A DNA stretch of 9,133 nt from an uncultured Oscillospiraceae bacterium (GCA_958436045.1 CAUBIP010000069.1:1-9133), one strand, 5' to 3'. Positions 1 to 6,703 are shown, counted from the first letter of the stretch. Notes: generated by a model from the sequence alone, not told the origin. Numbers and translations are program-made.

Positions 1-87
1 TCCATGCACGCCCCGAGGGAGGTCGTCTCCAAGCTCGACGCCTATATGACCGCCAAAGGCATGCGCGCCGTCGACGAAGCGCCCTGA
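1..87 (+). CDS. M18-family zinc aminopeptidase, C-terminal fragment
   Basis: Only the last 28 codons are present, in frame from base 1 to the TGA at 85-87; the gene starts before the window. The visible peptide begins S-M-H-A-P-R-E-V and continues S-K-L-D-A-Y-M. This resembles the C-terminal signature of M18 metallo-aminopeptidases (aspartyl aminopeptidase / aminopeptidase I), where the MHSxRE-type motif carries a histidine that binds the catalytic zinc. By family knowledge these are cytosolic dodecameric peptidases that remove N-terminal residues from peptides. The call rests on a short stretch, so the family is likely but the substrate preference is unknown. A terminator follows directly, so the gene is probably the end of its transcription unit and not co-transcribed with rsmA. 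Confidence 0.72.
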   Translation, partial: SMHAPREVVSKLDAYMTAKGMRAVDEAP

Positions 88-103
88 GCAAAAAATCGCC
101 CCC

Positions 104-126
104 GGTACAGACCTCACATCTGTGCC
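104..126 (+). other. small hairpin after the M18 gene
   Basis: An 8-bp inverted repeat (GGTACAGA / TCTGTGCC, one T-G wobble) with a 7-nt loop lies 16 nt after the stop codon. No T-run follows it. It may protect the 3' end of the transcript ahead of the true terminator at 136-172, or it may have no function. Confidence 0.4.
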
Positions 127-135
127 AAGGGCCCC

Positions 136-172
136 AAAACCCGCCGCTGCGCTTTGCGCGGCGGGTTTTTTT
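136..172 (+). terminator. intrinsic terminator of the M18 gene
   Basis: The stem CCCGCCGC (140-147) pairs with GCGGCGGG (158-165) across a 10-nt loop that can itself form two GC pairs. Four A bases before the stem pair with part of the seven T bases (166-172) that follow. This is a classic rho-independent terminator on the + strand. It separates the aminopeptidase unit from rsmA. Confidence 0.92.
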
Positions 173-191
173 GTCCGTAGTGCGCTGTGGA

Positions 192-220
192 TTGCAATTA
201 CCACGGTTTTTTGATAAAAT
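192..220 (+). promoter_or_regulatory. sigma-A type promoter for rsmA
   Basis: A -35 box TTGCAA (192-197), a 17-nt spacer and a -10 box TAAAAT (215-220) are present. A TGA just before the -10 (212-214) gives the extended -10 TGn element. The surrounding 190-250 stretch is strongly AT-rich compared with the rest of the window, as expected for a promoter. Transcription should begin near 227, giving a leader of about 40 nt before the rsmA start. Confidence 0.8.
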
Positions 221-265
221 AGATATTAGATTATGTAATTATCGCGATTTTATGAGGGGGAACCT

Positions 266-1129
266 ATGAACGTTTGTGATCGCAATGAGATGCGCGCGCT
301 GCTTGCCAAGCATGGCTTTCATTTTTCCAAGGCCAAGGGGCAGAATTTTCTCGCCGCCGCGTGGGTACCGGAGCAGATCGCCGTGGAAGCGGGCGTCGGG
401 CCGGACTGCGGCGTCGTCGAGATTGGGCCCGGCATCGGGTCGCTGACCCAGCAGCTGTGCCGTCACGCCGGGAAGGTCGTCGCCATCGAGGTTGACCGCT
501 CCCTGCAGCCGGTCCTGGCCGAGACGATGGCAGGGTACGAGAACCTGGAGCTTCTCTGGCAGGACGCATTAAAGACAGACCTTGCCGCCCTGGTCATGGA
601 GAAATTCCCCGGGCTGCAGCCCATGGCCTGCGCAAACCTCCCCTACTACATCACCTCCCCGGTGCTGGTCTGCCTGCTGGAGGCGAAATGCTTCTCCTCC
701 GTGACGGTCATGGTGCAAAAGGAAGTCGCCCTGCGCATCTGCGCCGCCCCGGGGACGGCGAATTACAGCGCCTTCACGATCTTCTGCAATTACTACGCCC
801 AGCCCGCGACGCTCTTTGACGTCCCGCCCAGCTGCTTTGTTCCCCAGCCGAAGGTCACCTCGACAGTCCTGCAGCTCACCTGCCGGACCGCGCCGCCGTG
901 TACGCTTTTGGACGAGGCGCTGTTCTTTCGCGTCGTCAAGGCGAGCTTTGCCCAGCGGCGCAAAATGCTGGTCAACGGCCTGTGCGCCGCCTTCCCCGGC
1001 TACAGCAAGGCCGAGATGGCAGGCGTTTTGGAAGCCTGCGGCTTTGCGCCGACGATCCGGGGCGAGACCCTCTCCCTGGACGGCTTCGCCGCCCTCGCCA
1101 ACGAGCTTGCCCGGAGGGCCCAGGCATGA
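266..1129 (+). CDS. rsmA: 16S rRNA (adenine1518/1519-N6)-dimethyltransferase RsmA/KsgA
   Basis: This enzyme uses S-adenosylmethionine to dimethylate two adjacent adenines near the 3' end of 16S rRNA during 30S assembly. The 287-aa length is normal for the family. Visible motifs are KGQNFL (residues 24-29), the SAM-binding motif I EIGPGIGSLT (52-61), the acidic motif IEVDRS (74-79) that contacts the SAM ribose, the catalytic motif NLPYYITSP (124-132), and the family block FVPQPKVTS (191-199) with the C-terminal FAQRRKML (228-235). The start ATG at 266 follows the ribosome binding site GAGGGGG (254-260) at 5 nt and lies about 40 nt after the predicted transcription start. The stop overlaps the ATG of the next gene (ATGA), so the two are translationally coupled. 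KsgA/RsmA and Erm enzymes share this fold; the N-terminal QNFL and C-terminal domain favour RsmA. Confidence 0.96.
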   Translation: MNVCDRNEMRALLAKHGFHFSKAKGQNFLAAAWVPEQIAVEAGVGPDCGVVEIGPGIGSLTQQLCRHAGKVVAIEVDRSLQPVLAETMAGYENLELLWQDALKTDLAALVMEKFPGLQPMACANLPYYITSPVLVCLLEAKCFSSVTVMVQKEVALRICAAPGTANYSAFTIFCNYYAQPATLFDVPPSCFVPQPKVTSTVLQLTCRTAPPCTLLDEALFFRVVKASFAQRRKMLVNGLCAAFPGYSKAEMAGVLEACGFAPTIRGETLSLDGFAALANELARRAQA

Positions 1130-1803
1130 TCCGCCAGCTGCTGCTGGATATCGACGACACCCTGCTGGACTTCTCCCAGGCCGAAGGCTGGGCGCTGCGC
1201 CAAGCCTTCGCCGCCTGTGGCCTCACGCTGTCGGACGATGTCTTTGCCCAATATCGCCAGATTAACCGCCGCCAATGGCAGCGGCTGGACGCAGGGGAGA
1301 TCACGCGCGATGACGTCCTCTACGGCAGGTTCCGCCTGCTCTTTGCCGCCCGCGGCTGGCGGGCCGACCCGGTGGCGGTCGAAACCCGCTATCGGGGCTT
1401 TCTCGCCCAGGCCCACTTCCCCATCCCCGGCGCACTGGAAGCACTGGAAGCGCTTCACCAAACATACGCCCTCTATATCGCCTCCAACGGTCTGGCCCAG
1501 ACCCAATACGACCGGCTGGATGCCGCCGGGATGACGCCCTATCTCCAAGGCATCTTCCTCTCCGAGGCCGCCGGGGCCCCCAAGCCAGAGCCGGCGTTTT
1601 TCGATTACTGCTTTGCCCATATGCCCGGCGCCCGCCGGGAAGAGACACTCCTCATCGGCGATAACCTCCGCACTGATATCCGCGGCGGCCAGCGAGCGGG
1701 CCTGCGCACCTGCTGGTTTAACGCCCGCCGCCGTCCGGAAGACCCGGCGATCCAGCCGAACTGGACCGTCTATTCCTGGGCTGAAGTCCTGTCTCTACTA
1801 TAA
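1126..1803 (+). CDS. HAD-superfamily hydrolase, YjjG/YfnB-type pyrimidine nucleotidase
   Basis: A 225-aa haloacid dehalogenase-like phosphatase. Motif I is DIDDT (residues 8-12), with Asp8 as the nucleophile and Asp10 as the acid/base. Motif II is in YIASNG (117-122), with Ser120. Motif III is Lys153 in APKPEP. Motif IV is GDNLRTD (178-184), for magnesium. The helical cap between residues 16 and 100 and the LYIASNGL / IFLSEAAG spacing resemble the YjjG/YfnB subfamily, which hydrolyses nucleoside monophosphates including non-canonical pyrimidine nucleotides; the exact substrate is inference. The ATG overlaps the rsmA stop (ATGA) and GGAGG (1113-1117) sits 8 nt upstream, so this start is preferred over the longer in-frame extension inside rsmA. 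It is the last gene of the rsmA unit and ends at a strong terminator. Confidence 0.88.
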   Translation: MIRQLLLDIDDTLLDFSQAEGWALRQAFAACGLTLSDDVFAQYRQINRRQWQRLDAGEITRDDVLYGRFRLLFAARGWRADPVAVETRYRGFLAQAHFPIPGALEALEALHQTYALYIASNGLAQTQYDRLDAAGMTPYLQGIFLSEAAGAPKPEPAFFDYCFAHMPGARREETLLIGDNLRTDIRGGQRAGLRTCWFNARRRPEDPAIQPNWTVYSWAEVLSLL

Positions 1804-1804
1804 G

Positions 1805-1837
1805 AAACACGCCTGTGCCGCAGCACAGGCGTGTTTT
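1805..1837 (+). terminator. terminator between convergent units, possibly bidirectional
   Basis: A perfect 14-bp stem (1805-1818 with 1823-1836) has a CGCA loop. The + strand reads GTGTTTT at its end, which terminates the rsmA-HAD unit. On the - strand the same stem is followed by TTTCTTATAG, a weaker U-tract, so it can also stop the fnt end of the Wood-Ljungdahl operon. It begins 2 bases after the HAD stop and lies 17 bases beyond the fnt stop. Confidence 0.9.
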
Positions 1838-1853
1838 CGTAAGGAAATAAGTT

Positions 1854-2672
1854 TTAGATTTTAGCCTTTTTCGCCTTCGGCTTGCGCAAATAGCAGCTGT
1901 AGAACAGCGCCGCGACGGCGCAGCCGCCGAGGAGGTTGCCCAGGGTCACCGGCAGCAGATTGCCTGCCAGGTACCGGCCCCAGGTCAGGTGCGGGAAATC
2001 CACCGCCAGATCTGCATATACTGGCTTTGCAAACAGGCCCAGCATACAATACATCATATCCGCAATGGAGTGGTTGAACCCGCAGACGACGAAGAACATC
2101 ACCGGCCCCCACGCACCGAGGATCCGGCTGACGCCATCCTGCCCCGCCAGGCTCAAAAGCACTCCGACCGTCACAAGGATATTGCACAGGACGCCCATCA
2201 TCAAAGCGTTGGCAAAGGGCATCGTCATCTTCCCCTGAGCCACCTGCATGGCGTACTGGGCCAGCTTCTCCTGCCCGGCGTTGAGCCAGCCGAACCGGGC
2301 GCAGACAAACGCCAGCAGCAGCGCGCCGATGAAATTGCCCACCAGGACGATGGCCCAATTGCGCAGCATCCCGGAAAGGCGTGCCTTGCCGTCCAGTACG
2401 CTCATAAAGATCAAGGTGTTGCCCGTCAGCAGCTCCGCGCCGGTCATGACGACCATGCCCAGCCCGAAGGCAAAGAGCAGCCCCGAGATGACCCGGATGA
2501 CAGACGGATTTTCCAGCGCAAAGCACGCCATATTCGTCACCGCCGCCGGGAAGCCGATGAGCAGCCCGGCTAAAATCGCCAGCAGAAACAGCTTCCCCGC
2601 CGGGGCCGTCGCTTTTGCAGCGCCCGCCTTGGCATAATTGGCGGAAAAGTCCGCCGGTGCAAAGACTTGCAT
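1854..2672 (-). CDS. formate/nitrite transporter (FNT) family channel, probably formate
   Basis: A 272-aa inner-membrane protein with about six hydrophobic segments, the normal FNT size. Family hallmarks are GAELLTGNT (residues 78-86), corresponding to the FocA omega-loop gate, the conserved asparagine in GVLCNILV (160-167), and GFNHSIADM (198-206), whose His201 matches the central pore histidine that protonates the anion in FocA. The C-terminus ends in a lysine-rich cytosolic tail. The FNT family includes formate (FocA), nitrite (NirC) and hydrosulfide channels. Formate is favoured here because the gene closes an operon with formate-THF ligase. The start was set at 2672 because AAGGGGG (2681-2687) lies 8 nt upstream; an in-frame ATG 17 codons earlier has an Arg-rich tail inside folD and is unlikely. 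folD ends only 16 nt upstream, so translation is probably coupled. Confidence 0.9.
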   Translation of the reverse strand: MQVFAPADFSANYAKAGAAKATAPAGKLFLLAILAGLLIGFPAAVTNMACFALENPSVIRVISGLLFAFGLGMVVMTGAELLTGNTLIFMSVLDGKARLSGMLRNWAIVLVGNFIGALLLAFVCARFGWLNAGQEKLAQYAMQVAQGKMTMPFANALMMGVLCNILVTVGVLLSLAGQDGVSRILGAWGPVMFFVVCGFNHSIADMMYCMLGLFAKPVYADLAVDFPHLTWGRYLAGNLLPVTLGNLLGGCAVAALFYSCYLRKPKAKKAKI

Positions 2673-2680
2673 GGCGCTCG

Positions 2681-2687
2681 CCCCCTT
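2681..2687 (-). promoter_or_regulatory. ribosome binding site that fixes the fnt start
   Basis: On the - strand the sequence AAGGGGG lies 8 nt before the ATG at 2672 and directly follows the folD stop codon (2689-2691). It decides between the 2672 start and a longer reading frame that would overlap folD. Confidence 0.75.
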
Positions 2688-2688
2688 G

Positions 2689-3561
2689 TTATTGCAGCGT
2701 CCGCGCCGCCGCCTCAACGACATGCCCGATGAGGACAGATGTCGTCACCGCGCCGACCCCGCCGGGCACCGGCGTAATGGCCTCGACGATGGGCTCGACA
2801 GCGGCAAAGTCCGCGTCCCCCGCGATGCCGCCCTTGCCGTCCTTCTTCGTCGGGTCCCAGTTGATGGAAACGTCGATGACGATCTGCCCCGGCCGGACAT
2901 AGTCCGCCGTCAGGCTGTTCAAGACGCCCGCCGAGGTGACGAGGATATCCGCCTGCCGGGCAATGGCAGCGGTGTCCACCGTCTTCGTGTGGCAGATGGT
3001 GACGGTCGCGTTGCGCTGCATCAGCATCATCGCCGCCGGGCGGCCCACGACGAGGCTGCGTCCGATGACGACGGCCGTCTTGCCCTTGCAGTCAATGCCG
3101 TAGTGATCGAGAATTTCCATGCACGCCTGTGGCGTACACGGGGCAAAGCCCAGCTGCTTGCCCATAAAGACCCCAGCGTTGCTCAGGTCCGTCATGCAGT
3201 CAATGTCCTTCTCCGGGCGCAGATGATTGCAGATCTCGCTCTCCGCGCTCTTCAACTGCTTCGGCAGCGGCCGGAACAGCAGCACGCCGTGGATGGATGC
3301 GTCGGCATTCAGCGCCTCGATCTGGGCGATGAGCGCCTCCTTCGTCACATCCTCCGGCAGCAGGAACCGCTCGACCTCGACGCCGATGAGCGCCGCCCGG
3401 GACATGGCCCCCTTTTCATAGGAGAGGTCCGAGGGATTCTCGCCGCAGCGGATGATCCCCAGCTTCGGCGTGACGCCCTTTTCCTGAAGCTCTGCCACCT
3501 TAGCCTGGAGCTTTTCGTTCATCGCCGCTGTTACTTCCTTGCCCAATAGCTGTTTTGCCAT
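2689..3561 (-). CDS. folD: methylene-tetrahydrofolate dehydrogenase FolD, likely monofunctional
   Basis: FolD reduces methenyl-THF to methylene-THF (or the reverse) with NAD(P) and in most bacteria also hydrolyses methenyl-THF. The 290-aa length is normal. Family features are CTPQACMEIL (residues 132-141), the Rossmann motif VVIGRSLVVGRP (154-165), VTICHTKT (177-184) and the C-terminal PVPGGVGAVT (254-263). The active-site Tyr48 is present, but the catalytic lysine of the YxxxK motif is replaced by Ala52 (Y-E-K-G-A), and the glutamine of the usual VQLPLP motif is Phe96 (L-F-R-P-L-P). Asp121 of the KDxD motif is kept. In characterised FolD proteins the lysine and glutamine are needed for cyclohydrolase but not for dehydrogenase activity, so this protein is probably a dehydrogenase only, with FchA doing the cyclohydrolase step. 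AGAAGG lies 8 nt before the ATG. The gap to fchA is 45 nt. Confidence 0.93.
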   Translation of the reverse strand: MAKQLLGKEVTAAMNEKLQAKVAELQEKGVTPKLGIIRCGENPSDLSYEKGAMSRAALIGVEVERFLLPEDVTKEALIAQIEALNADASIHGVLLFRPLPKQLKSAESEICNHLRPEKDIDCMTDLSNAGVFMGKQLGFAPCTPQACMEILDHYGIDCKGKTAVVIGRSLVVGRPAAMMLMQRNATVTICHTKTVDTAAIARQADILVTSAGVLNSLTADYVRPGQIVIDVSINWDPTKKDGKGGIAGDADFAAVEPIVEAITPVPGGVGAVTTSVLIGHVVEAAARTLQ

Positions 3562-3606
3562 CGTTAGAACCTTCTTTCCGCCCCACTCCCGCGGGGCTTT
3601 TGTCTG

Positions 3607-4245
3607 TTATGCCTCCGGGAAAAAGCTCTTTTGCACCGCATCATAGATGCCGTCGGCCTTCTGGCCATGCGCCCGGAGCATTGCAAAGCATTGCGCGTTC
3701 AGTTCCTCCGCCTTGGCGCGGTCGCGCAGCGTTTTCGTGTTGATAAAGACATTCAGCGACGCCGCCTGCAGCGCTGCCTTGCAGCAGACCGCGCCGCACC
3801 CGGCATCCGAAACAGCCAGGCGGGAGCCCTTCTCCGCAAAGACGGCAATGGCGTCGATGGCCTGGCAGCAGAGGCGCATGATCCGCATCGGGACGGCGCA
3901 GGCCGCCACCGTCGCCTGCTCTAAAATCTCCGGCCGCGTCGGGTCGTCCTTCGGGATGCCGTAGGCCTTGGCCAGGGGCAAAAAGCCCGCCTCATCCGCG
4001 GCGACCTGGTCCAGCAGCTGCGCCTCCAGGGCCTGGCACTGGTCCATCAGCGCCTGAAGCTCCGCCTCGACGGCGGCATATTTTTTCTTGCCGACCGTCA
4101 GGCTGCCGACCATATTGCCCAGCGCCGTGCCGACGGCGCCGACCAGCGCCGCCGCACCGCCGCCTCCCGGGGCCGGTTCGCTGGACGCCACCCGCGCCAC
4201 AAAATCGCGGCAGGACTCCAGCGTTTTATCTTGCAGTTTCTCCAT
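3607..4245 (-). CDS. fchA: methenyl-tetrahydrofolate cyclohydrolase FchA (cyclodeaminase family)
   Basis: A 212-aa protein of the formiminotransferase-cyclodeaminase C-terminal family. In acetogens and purine fermenters this family converts formyl-THF to methenyl-THF, or releases ammonia from formimino-THF. The N-terminal glycine loop PAPGGGG (residues 24-30) followed by AAALVGAVG is the family signature; the conserved aspartate in VAADEAGF (Asp84) and the SDAGCGAV...LNVFIN block are also present. It is mostly alpha-helical and cytosolic. It sits between fhs and folD, the exact place of its reaction in the methyl branch, so cyclohydrolase is favoured over cyclodeaminase. The ATG at 4245 has AAGGAG about 10 nt upstream. 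The protein is unusually rich in cysteine near residues 116-155 (paired CC twice), which may only reflect an anaerobic lifestyle. Confidence 0.92.
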   Translation of the reverse strand: MEKLQDKTLESCRDFVARVASSEPAPGGGGAAALVGAVGTALGNMVGSLTVGKKKYAAVEAELQALMDQCQALEAQLLDQVAADEAGFLPLAKAYGIPKDDPTRPEILEQATVAACAVPMRIMRLCCQAIDAIAVFAEKGSRLAVSDAGCGAVCCKAALQAASLNVFINTKTLRDRAKAEELNAQCFAMLRAHGQKADGIYDAVQKSFFPEA

Positions 4246-4271
4246 AGGGGTAACGCTCCTTCTTCTCTCGC

Positions 4272-4295
4272 GCCCCGGCGCAGCCGCGCCGGGGC
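4272..4295 (-). other. intercistronic GC hairpin between fhs and fchA
   Basis: A perfect 10-bp inverted repeat (GCCCCGGCGC / GCGCCGGGGC) with a 4-nt loop lies in the 84-nt spacer between the fhs stop and the fchA ribosome binding site. No U-tract follows on the - strand (the next bases are GCGAGAGAAG), so it is not an intrinsic terminator. It could be an RNA processing or stability element that sets the relative yield of Fhs and FchA. Confidence 0.65.
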
Positions 4296-4329
4296 AGGGA
4301 TTGGATCTATTCCAGCAGGAAACCCGGCA

Positions 4330-6009
4330 TCAGAACAGGCCGGAGATCTTGCCGTTCTCGTCCACGTCGATGCGCTCGGCCGCCGGGACCTTCGGCAGGC
4401 CGGGCATCGTCATAATATCGCCTGTCAGCGCAACCAGGAAGCCCGCGCCTGCCGAGACCTTGATATTGCGGACGGTGATGGTGAAGCCCTCCGGCGCGCC
4501 CAGCTTCGTCGGGTCGTCCGTCAGGGAGTACTGGGTCTTGGCCATGCAAATGGGCAGCTTGTCAAAGCCCAGGGCGTTCATCTGGCGAATTTGCTTCTGG
4601 GCGTTGGCCGTGAAGGCAACGTCCTTGCCGCCATAAATTTTCGTGACGATGGCCTTGATCTTCTCCTCAATGCTGATGTCCAGGTCATAGGCGAAGGTGA
4701 AAGCATTCGGCGCGTCGCACAGGCGGATGACCTCCTTGGCCAGCTCGATGCCGCCGTCGCCGCCCTTGCCCCAGACCTCTGAAAGCGCCACATTGACGCC
4801 CAGGGCCTGGCACTTATCGCGGATCAGAGCCAGCTCCGCCTCCGTATCCTGCGGGAAGCGGTTGATGGCCACGACGCAGGGAAGATGATAGACATTCGCG
4901 ATATTGGAAACATGCTTGAGCAGGTTCGGGAGGCCCTTTTCCAGCGCCTCCAGATTCTCCTTGCCCGTCTCCGTCTTCGGGACGCCGCCGTTGTACTTCA
5001 GTGCCCGGGCCGTCGCGACGATGACGACGCAATCCGGCTTCAGGCCCGCCATGCGGCATTTGATATCCAGGAATTTCTCCGCGCCCAGATCCGCGCCGAA
5101 GCCCGCCTCAGTAACAGTGTAATCGGCTAGACGGCGGGCGATTTTCGTCGCCGTAACGGAATTACAGCCGTGGGCGATATTGGCAAACGGCCCGCCGTGG
5201 ACAAACGCCGGGGTATGCTCCAGCGTCTGAACGAGGTTCGGCTTGAGGGCGTCCTTGAGCAGAGCTGCCATGGCCCCCTGGGCGTGCAGGTCCGCCGCCG
5301 TGACAGGCTTTTCGTCATAGGTGTAGCCGACGATGATCCGCCCTAGCCGGGCCTTCAGATCGTTGATGTCCGACGCCAGGCACAGCACCGCCATAATCTC
5401 GGAGGCGACGGTGATATCATACCCGTCCTCCCGGGGCACGCCGTTGACCCGGCCGCCCAGGCCGTCGACGACGAAACGCAGCTGCCGGTCGTTCATATCG
5501 ACGCAACGCTTCCAGGTGATCCGCCGCGGGTCGATGCCCAACTGGTTGCCCTGGTAAATATGGTTATCCAGCATCGCCGCCAGCAGGTTGTTCGCCGCGC
5601 CGATGGCGTGAAAATCGCCGGTGAAATGCAGGTTGATATCCTCCATCGGGACGACCTGGGCATAGCCGCCGCCCGCTGCACCGCCCTTGATGCCGAAGAC
5701 CGGCCCCAGGGAAGGCTCCCGCAGCGCGACCATGACGTTTTTGCCCAGCTTCTTCATGCCGTCGGCCAGGCCGACGGTCGTCGTCGTCTTGCCCTCCCCG
5801 GCGGGGGTCGGGTTGATGGCCGTGACCAGGATCAGCTTGCCGTCGGGGCGCTGGACCTCCTTGAGCAGGTTATAATCGACCTTGGCCTTGTACTTGCCGT
5901 ACTGCTCCAAATACTTCTCATCCACCCCTGCCGCCTCCGCGACCTGGGCGATGGGCAACATTTTCGTCTCCTGCGCGATTTCAATATCAGATTTGTAGGT
6001 TGCCATCAT
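4330..6009 (-). CDS. fhs: formate-tetrahydrofolate ligase (formyl-THF synthetase)
   Basis: Fhs joins formate to tetrahydrofolate at the cost of ATP, through formyl phosphate; it is the first folate step of the methyl branch of the Wood-Ljungdahl pathway. The 559-aa length matches characterised acetogen enzymes. The P-loop-like PTPAGEGKTTT is at residues 67-77, followed by REPSLGPVFGIKGG (97-110), EDINLHFTGDFHAI (123-136), FGADLGAEKFLDIKC in the middle, RALKYNGG, and the C-terminal TGDIMTMPGLPKVPAAERI. No key region appears missing. Two ATG codons are adjacent (starts at 6009 and 6006); the binding site AGGAG (6016-6020) is 6 nt from the first and 9 nt from the second, so either may be used. 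The enzyme is cytosolic, tetrameric in characterised examples. Downstream are fchA and folD, the next two steps. Confidence 0.97.
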   Translation of the reverse strand: MMATYKSDIEIAQETKMLPIAQVAEAAGVDEKYLEQYGKYKAKVDYNLLKEVQRPDGKLILVTAINPTPAGEGKTTTTVGLADGMKKLGKNVMVALREPSLGPVFGIKGGAAGGGYAQVVPMEDINLHFTGDFHAIGAANNLLAAMLDNHIYQGNQLGIDPRRITWKRCVDMNDRQLRFVVDGLGGRVNGVPREDGYDITVASEIMAVLCLASDINDLKARLGRIIVGYTYDEKPVTAADLHAQGAMAALLKDALKPNLVQTLEHTPAFVHGGPFANIAHGCNSVTATKIARRLADYTVTEAGFGADLGAEKFLDIKCRMAGLKPDCVVIVATARALKYNGGVPKTETGKENLEALEKGLPNLLKHVSNIANVYHLPCVVAINRFPQDTEAELALIRDKCQALGVNVALSEVWGKGGDGGIELAKEVIRLCDAPNAFTFAYDLDISIEEKIKAIVTKIYGGKDVAFTANAQKQIRQMNALGFDKLPICMAKTQYSLTDDPTKLGAPEGFTITVRNIKVSAGAGFLVALTGDIMTMPGLPKVPAAERIDVDENGKISGLF

Positions 6010-6038
6010 GATACACTCCTTTTTTGAAAATACGCGAT

Positions 6039-6053
6039 CTGCCGCACCGGCAG
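6039..6053 (-). other. small hairpin in the DUF3786-fhs spacer
   Basis: CTGCCG (6039-6044) and CGGCAG (6048-6053) form a 6-bp perfect stem with a 3-nt loop, in the 59-nt spacer upstream of fhs. No U-tract follows directly on the - strand. No convincing promoter could be seen in this spacer, so fhs is probably expressed by read-through from upstream. Confidence 0.45.
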
Positions 6054-6068
6054 GTTGTTTCTCTTGCT

Positions 6069-6698
6069 TTATTTTCGCGGCAGCTGCCCGCAGAGGCTAT
6101 CCAGCAGCAGCTCCGCCGCGACGACGCTGTCCTCCGCGGTAAAGCCGCAGGTGAATTGGTCGGAATACAGAATCTGCGCGCTGGCGGGAAATTCATCGTC
6201 CCCGGCCCAGAGCAGGATGCGTATCCGGTACGGGCCGATGACCGGCAGCTCAAAGCCGGCGTCCGCCCCCGGGATGGGCGCGCCGCCCAGGGCGCGGCAG
6301 GCATCGGAAAAGGCCGGCAGCGCATTGCCGAACACTCCGGCCGCCCGGCCCAGGCACCGGCCGCTGAACGTCTTAACATAGACCTCCCCCCAGGGCAGCT
6401 GGCGGAAATTCAGCCAGGCCCCGCCGAAGGGAATCTGCTGCCCCCGCTCCAGGTACCGCAGCAGGAAGGTCTGCGCCGGCATTTTGCGCAGCGCCAGCGC
6501 CGCAGCGTCCGGGCTTTCAATGGCGTAGTCCGGCCAGGCCAGCCGGTAGGGCCGCCCCAAAAACGAGAGGCCAAAGGCTTCGCCGTCAAATGTGACGTCC
6601 CCGCCCAGGCGGGCCGTCACCTCCGCCGGGTCCAGCCCGGCGTACTTTGCCAGGTAATAGGCAAAGGGCATTTCTTCCTTTTGATTTTTCCGCAGCAT
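6069..6698 (-). CDS. DUF3786 family protein linked to RACo
   Basis: A 209-aa soluble protein without signal peptide or membrane segment. It resembles the DUF3786 family, seen in anaerobes near corrinoid and Wood-Ljungdahl genes; the function is not established. The most family-like part is WAGDDEFP (residues 164-171) followed by ILYSDQF (176-182) and a C-terminal amphipathic helix. Four cysteines (115, 134, 184, 203) are scattered and do not form an iron-sulfur motif. Three starts are possible. The ATG at 6698 was chosen because AGGAG (6707-6711) lies 8 nt upstream. The ATG at 6704 overlaps the RACo stop as TGATG but is only 2 nt from AGGAG, and the ATG at 6671 has AAGGA nearby. Its close coupling to RACo suggests a role with the corrinoid protein or its activator; this is inference. 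Confidence 0.75.
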   Translation of the reverse strand: MLRKNQKEEMPFAYYLAKYAGLDPAEVTARLGGDVTFDGEAFGLSFLGRPYRLAWPDYAIESPDAAALALRKMPAQTFLLRYLERGQQIPFGGAWLNFRQLPWGEVYVKTFSGRCLGRAAGVFGNALPAFSDACRALGGAPIPGADAGFELPVIGPYRIRILLWAGDDEFPASAQILYSDQFTCGFTAEDSVVAAELLLDSLCGQLPRK

Positions 6699-6703
6699 CC
6701 GCA

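Noticed and set aside
227..265. Riboswitch or leader regulation upstream of rsmA
   Set aside because: The leader after the predicted transcription start is only about 40 nt and shows no structured aptamer or leader peptide.
898..1125. N-terminal extension of the HAD gene into rsmA
   Set aside because: The extension is out-of-frame rsmA sequence with no family similarity. The HAD fold begins right at the ATG at 1126, which has its own ribosome binding site.
2673..2723. 17-residue N-terminal extension of the FNT protein
   Set aside because: It overlaps the folD end, is rich in arginine unlike an FNT N-terminus, and the shorter start has a strong binding site.
2638..3549. 303-codon open frame on the + strand opposite folD
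   Set aside because: It is antisense to a clearly recognised FolD, its protein is Arg/Asp/His rich with no recognisable family, and long shadow frames are expected in GC-rich DNA.
3580..3597. GCCCC/GGGGC hairpin followed by TTTT on the + strand between folD and fchA
   Set aside because: It has only a 5-bp stem and looks like a terminator only on the strand without genes here, so it is probably chance in GC-rich sequence.
6010..6068. Possible internal promoter upstream of fhs
   Set aside because: The spacer is somewhat AT-rich, but no -35/-10 pair with acceptable spacing was found on the - strand.
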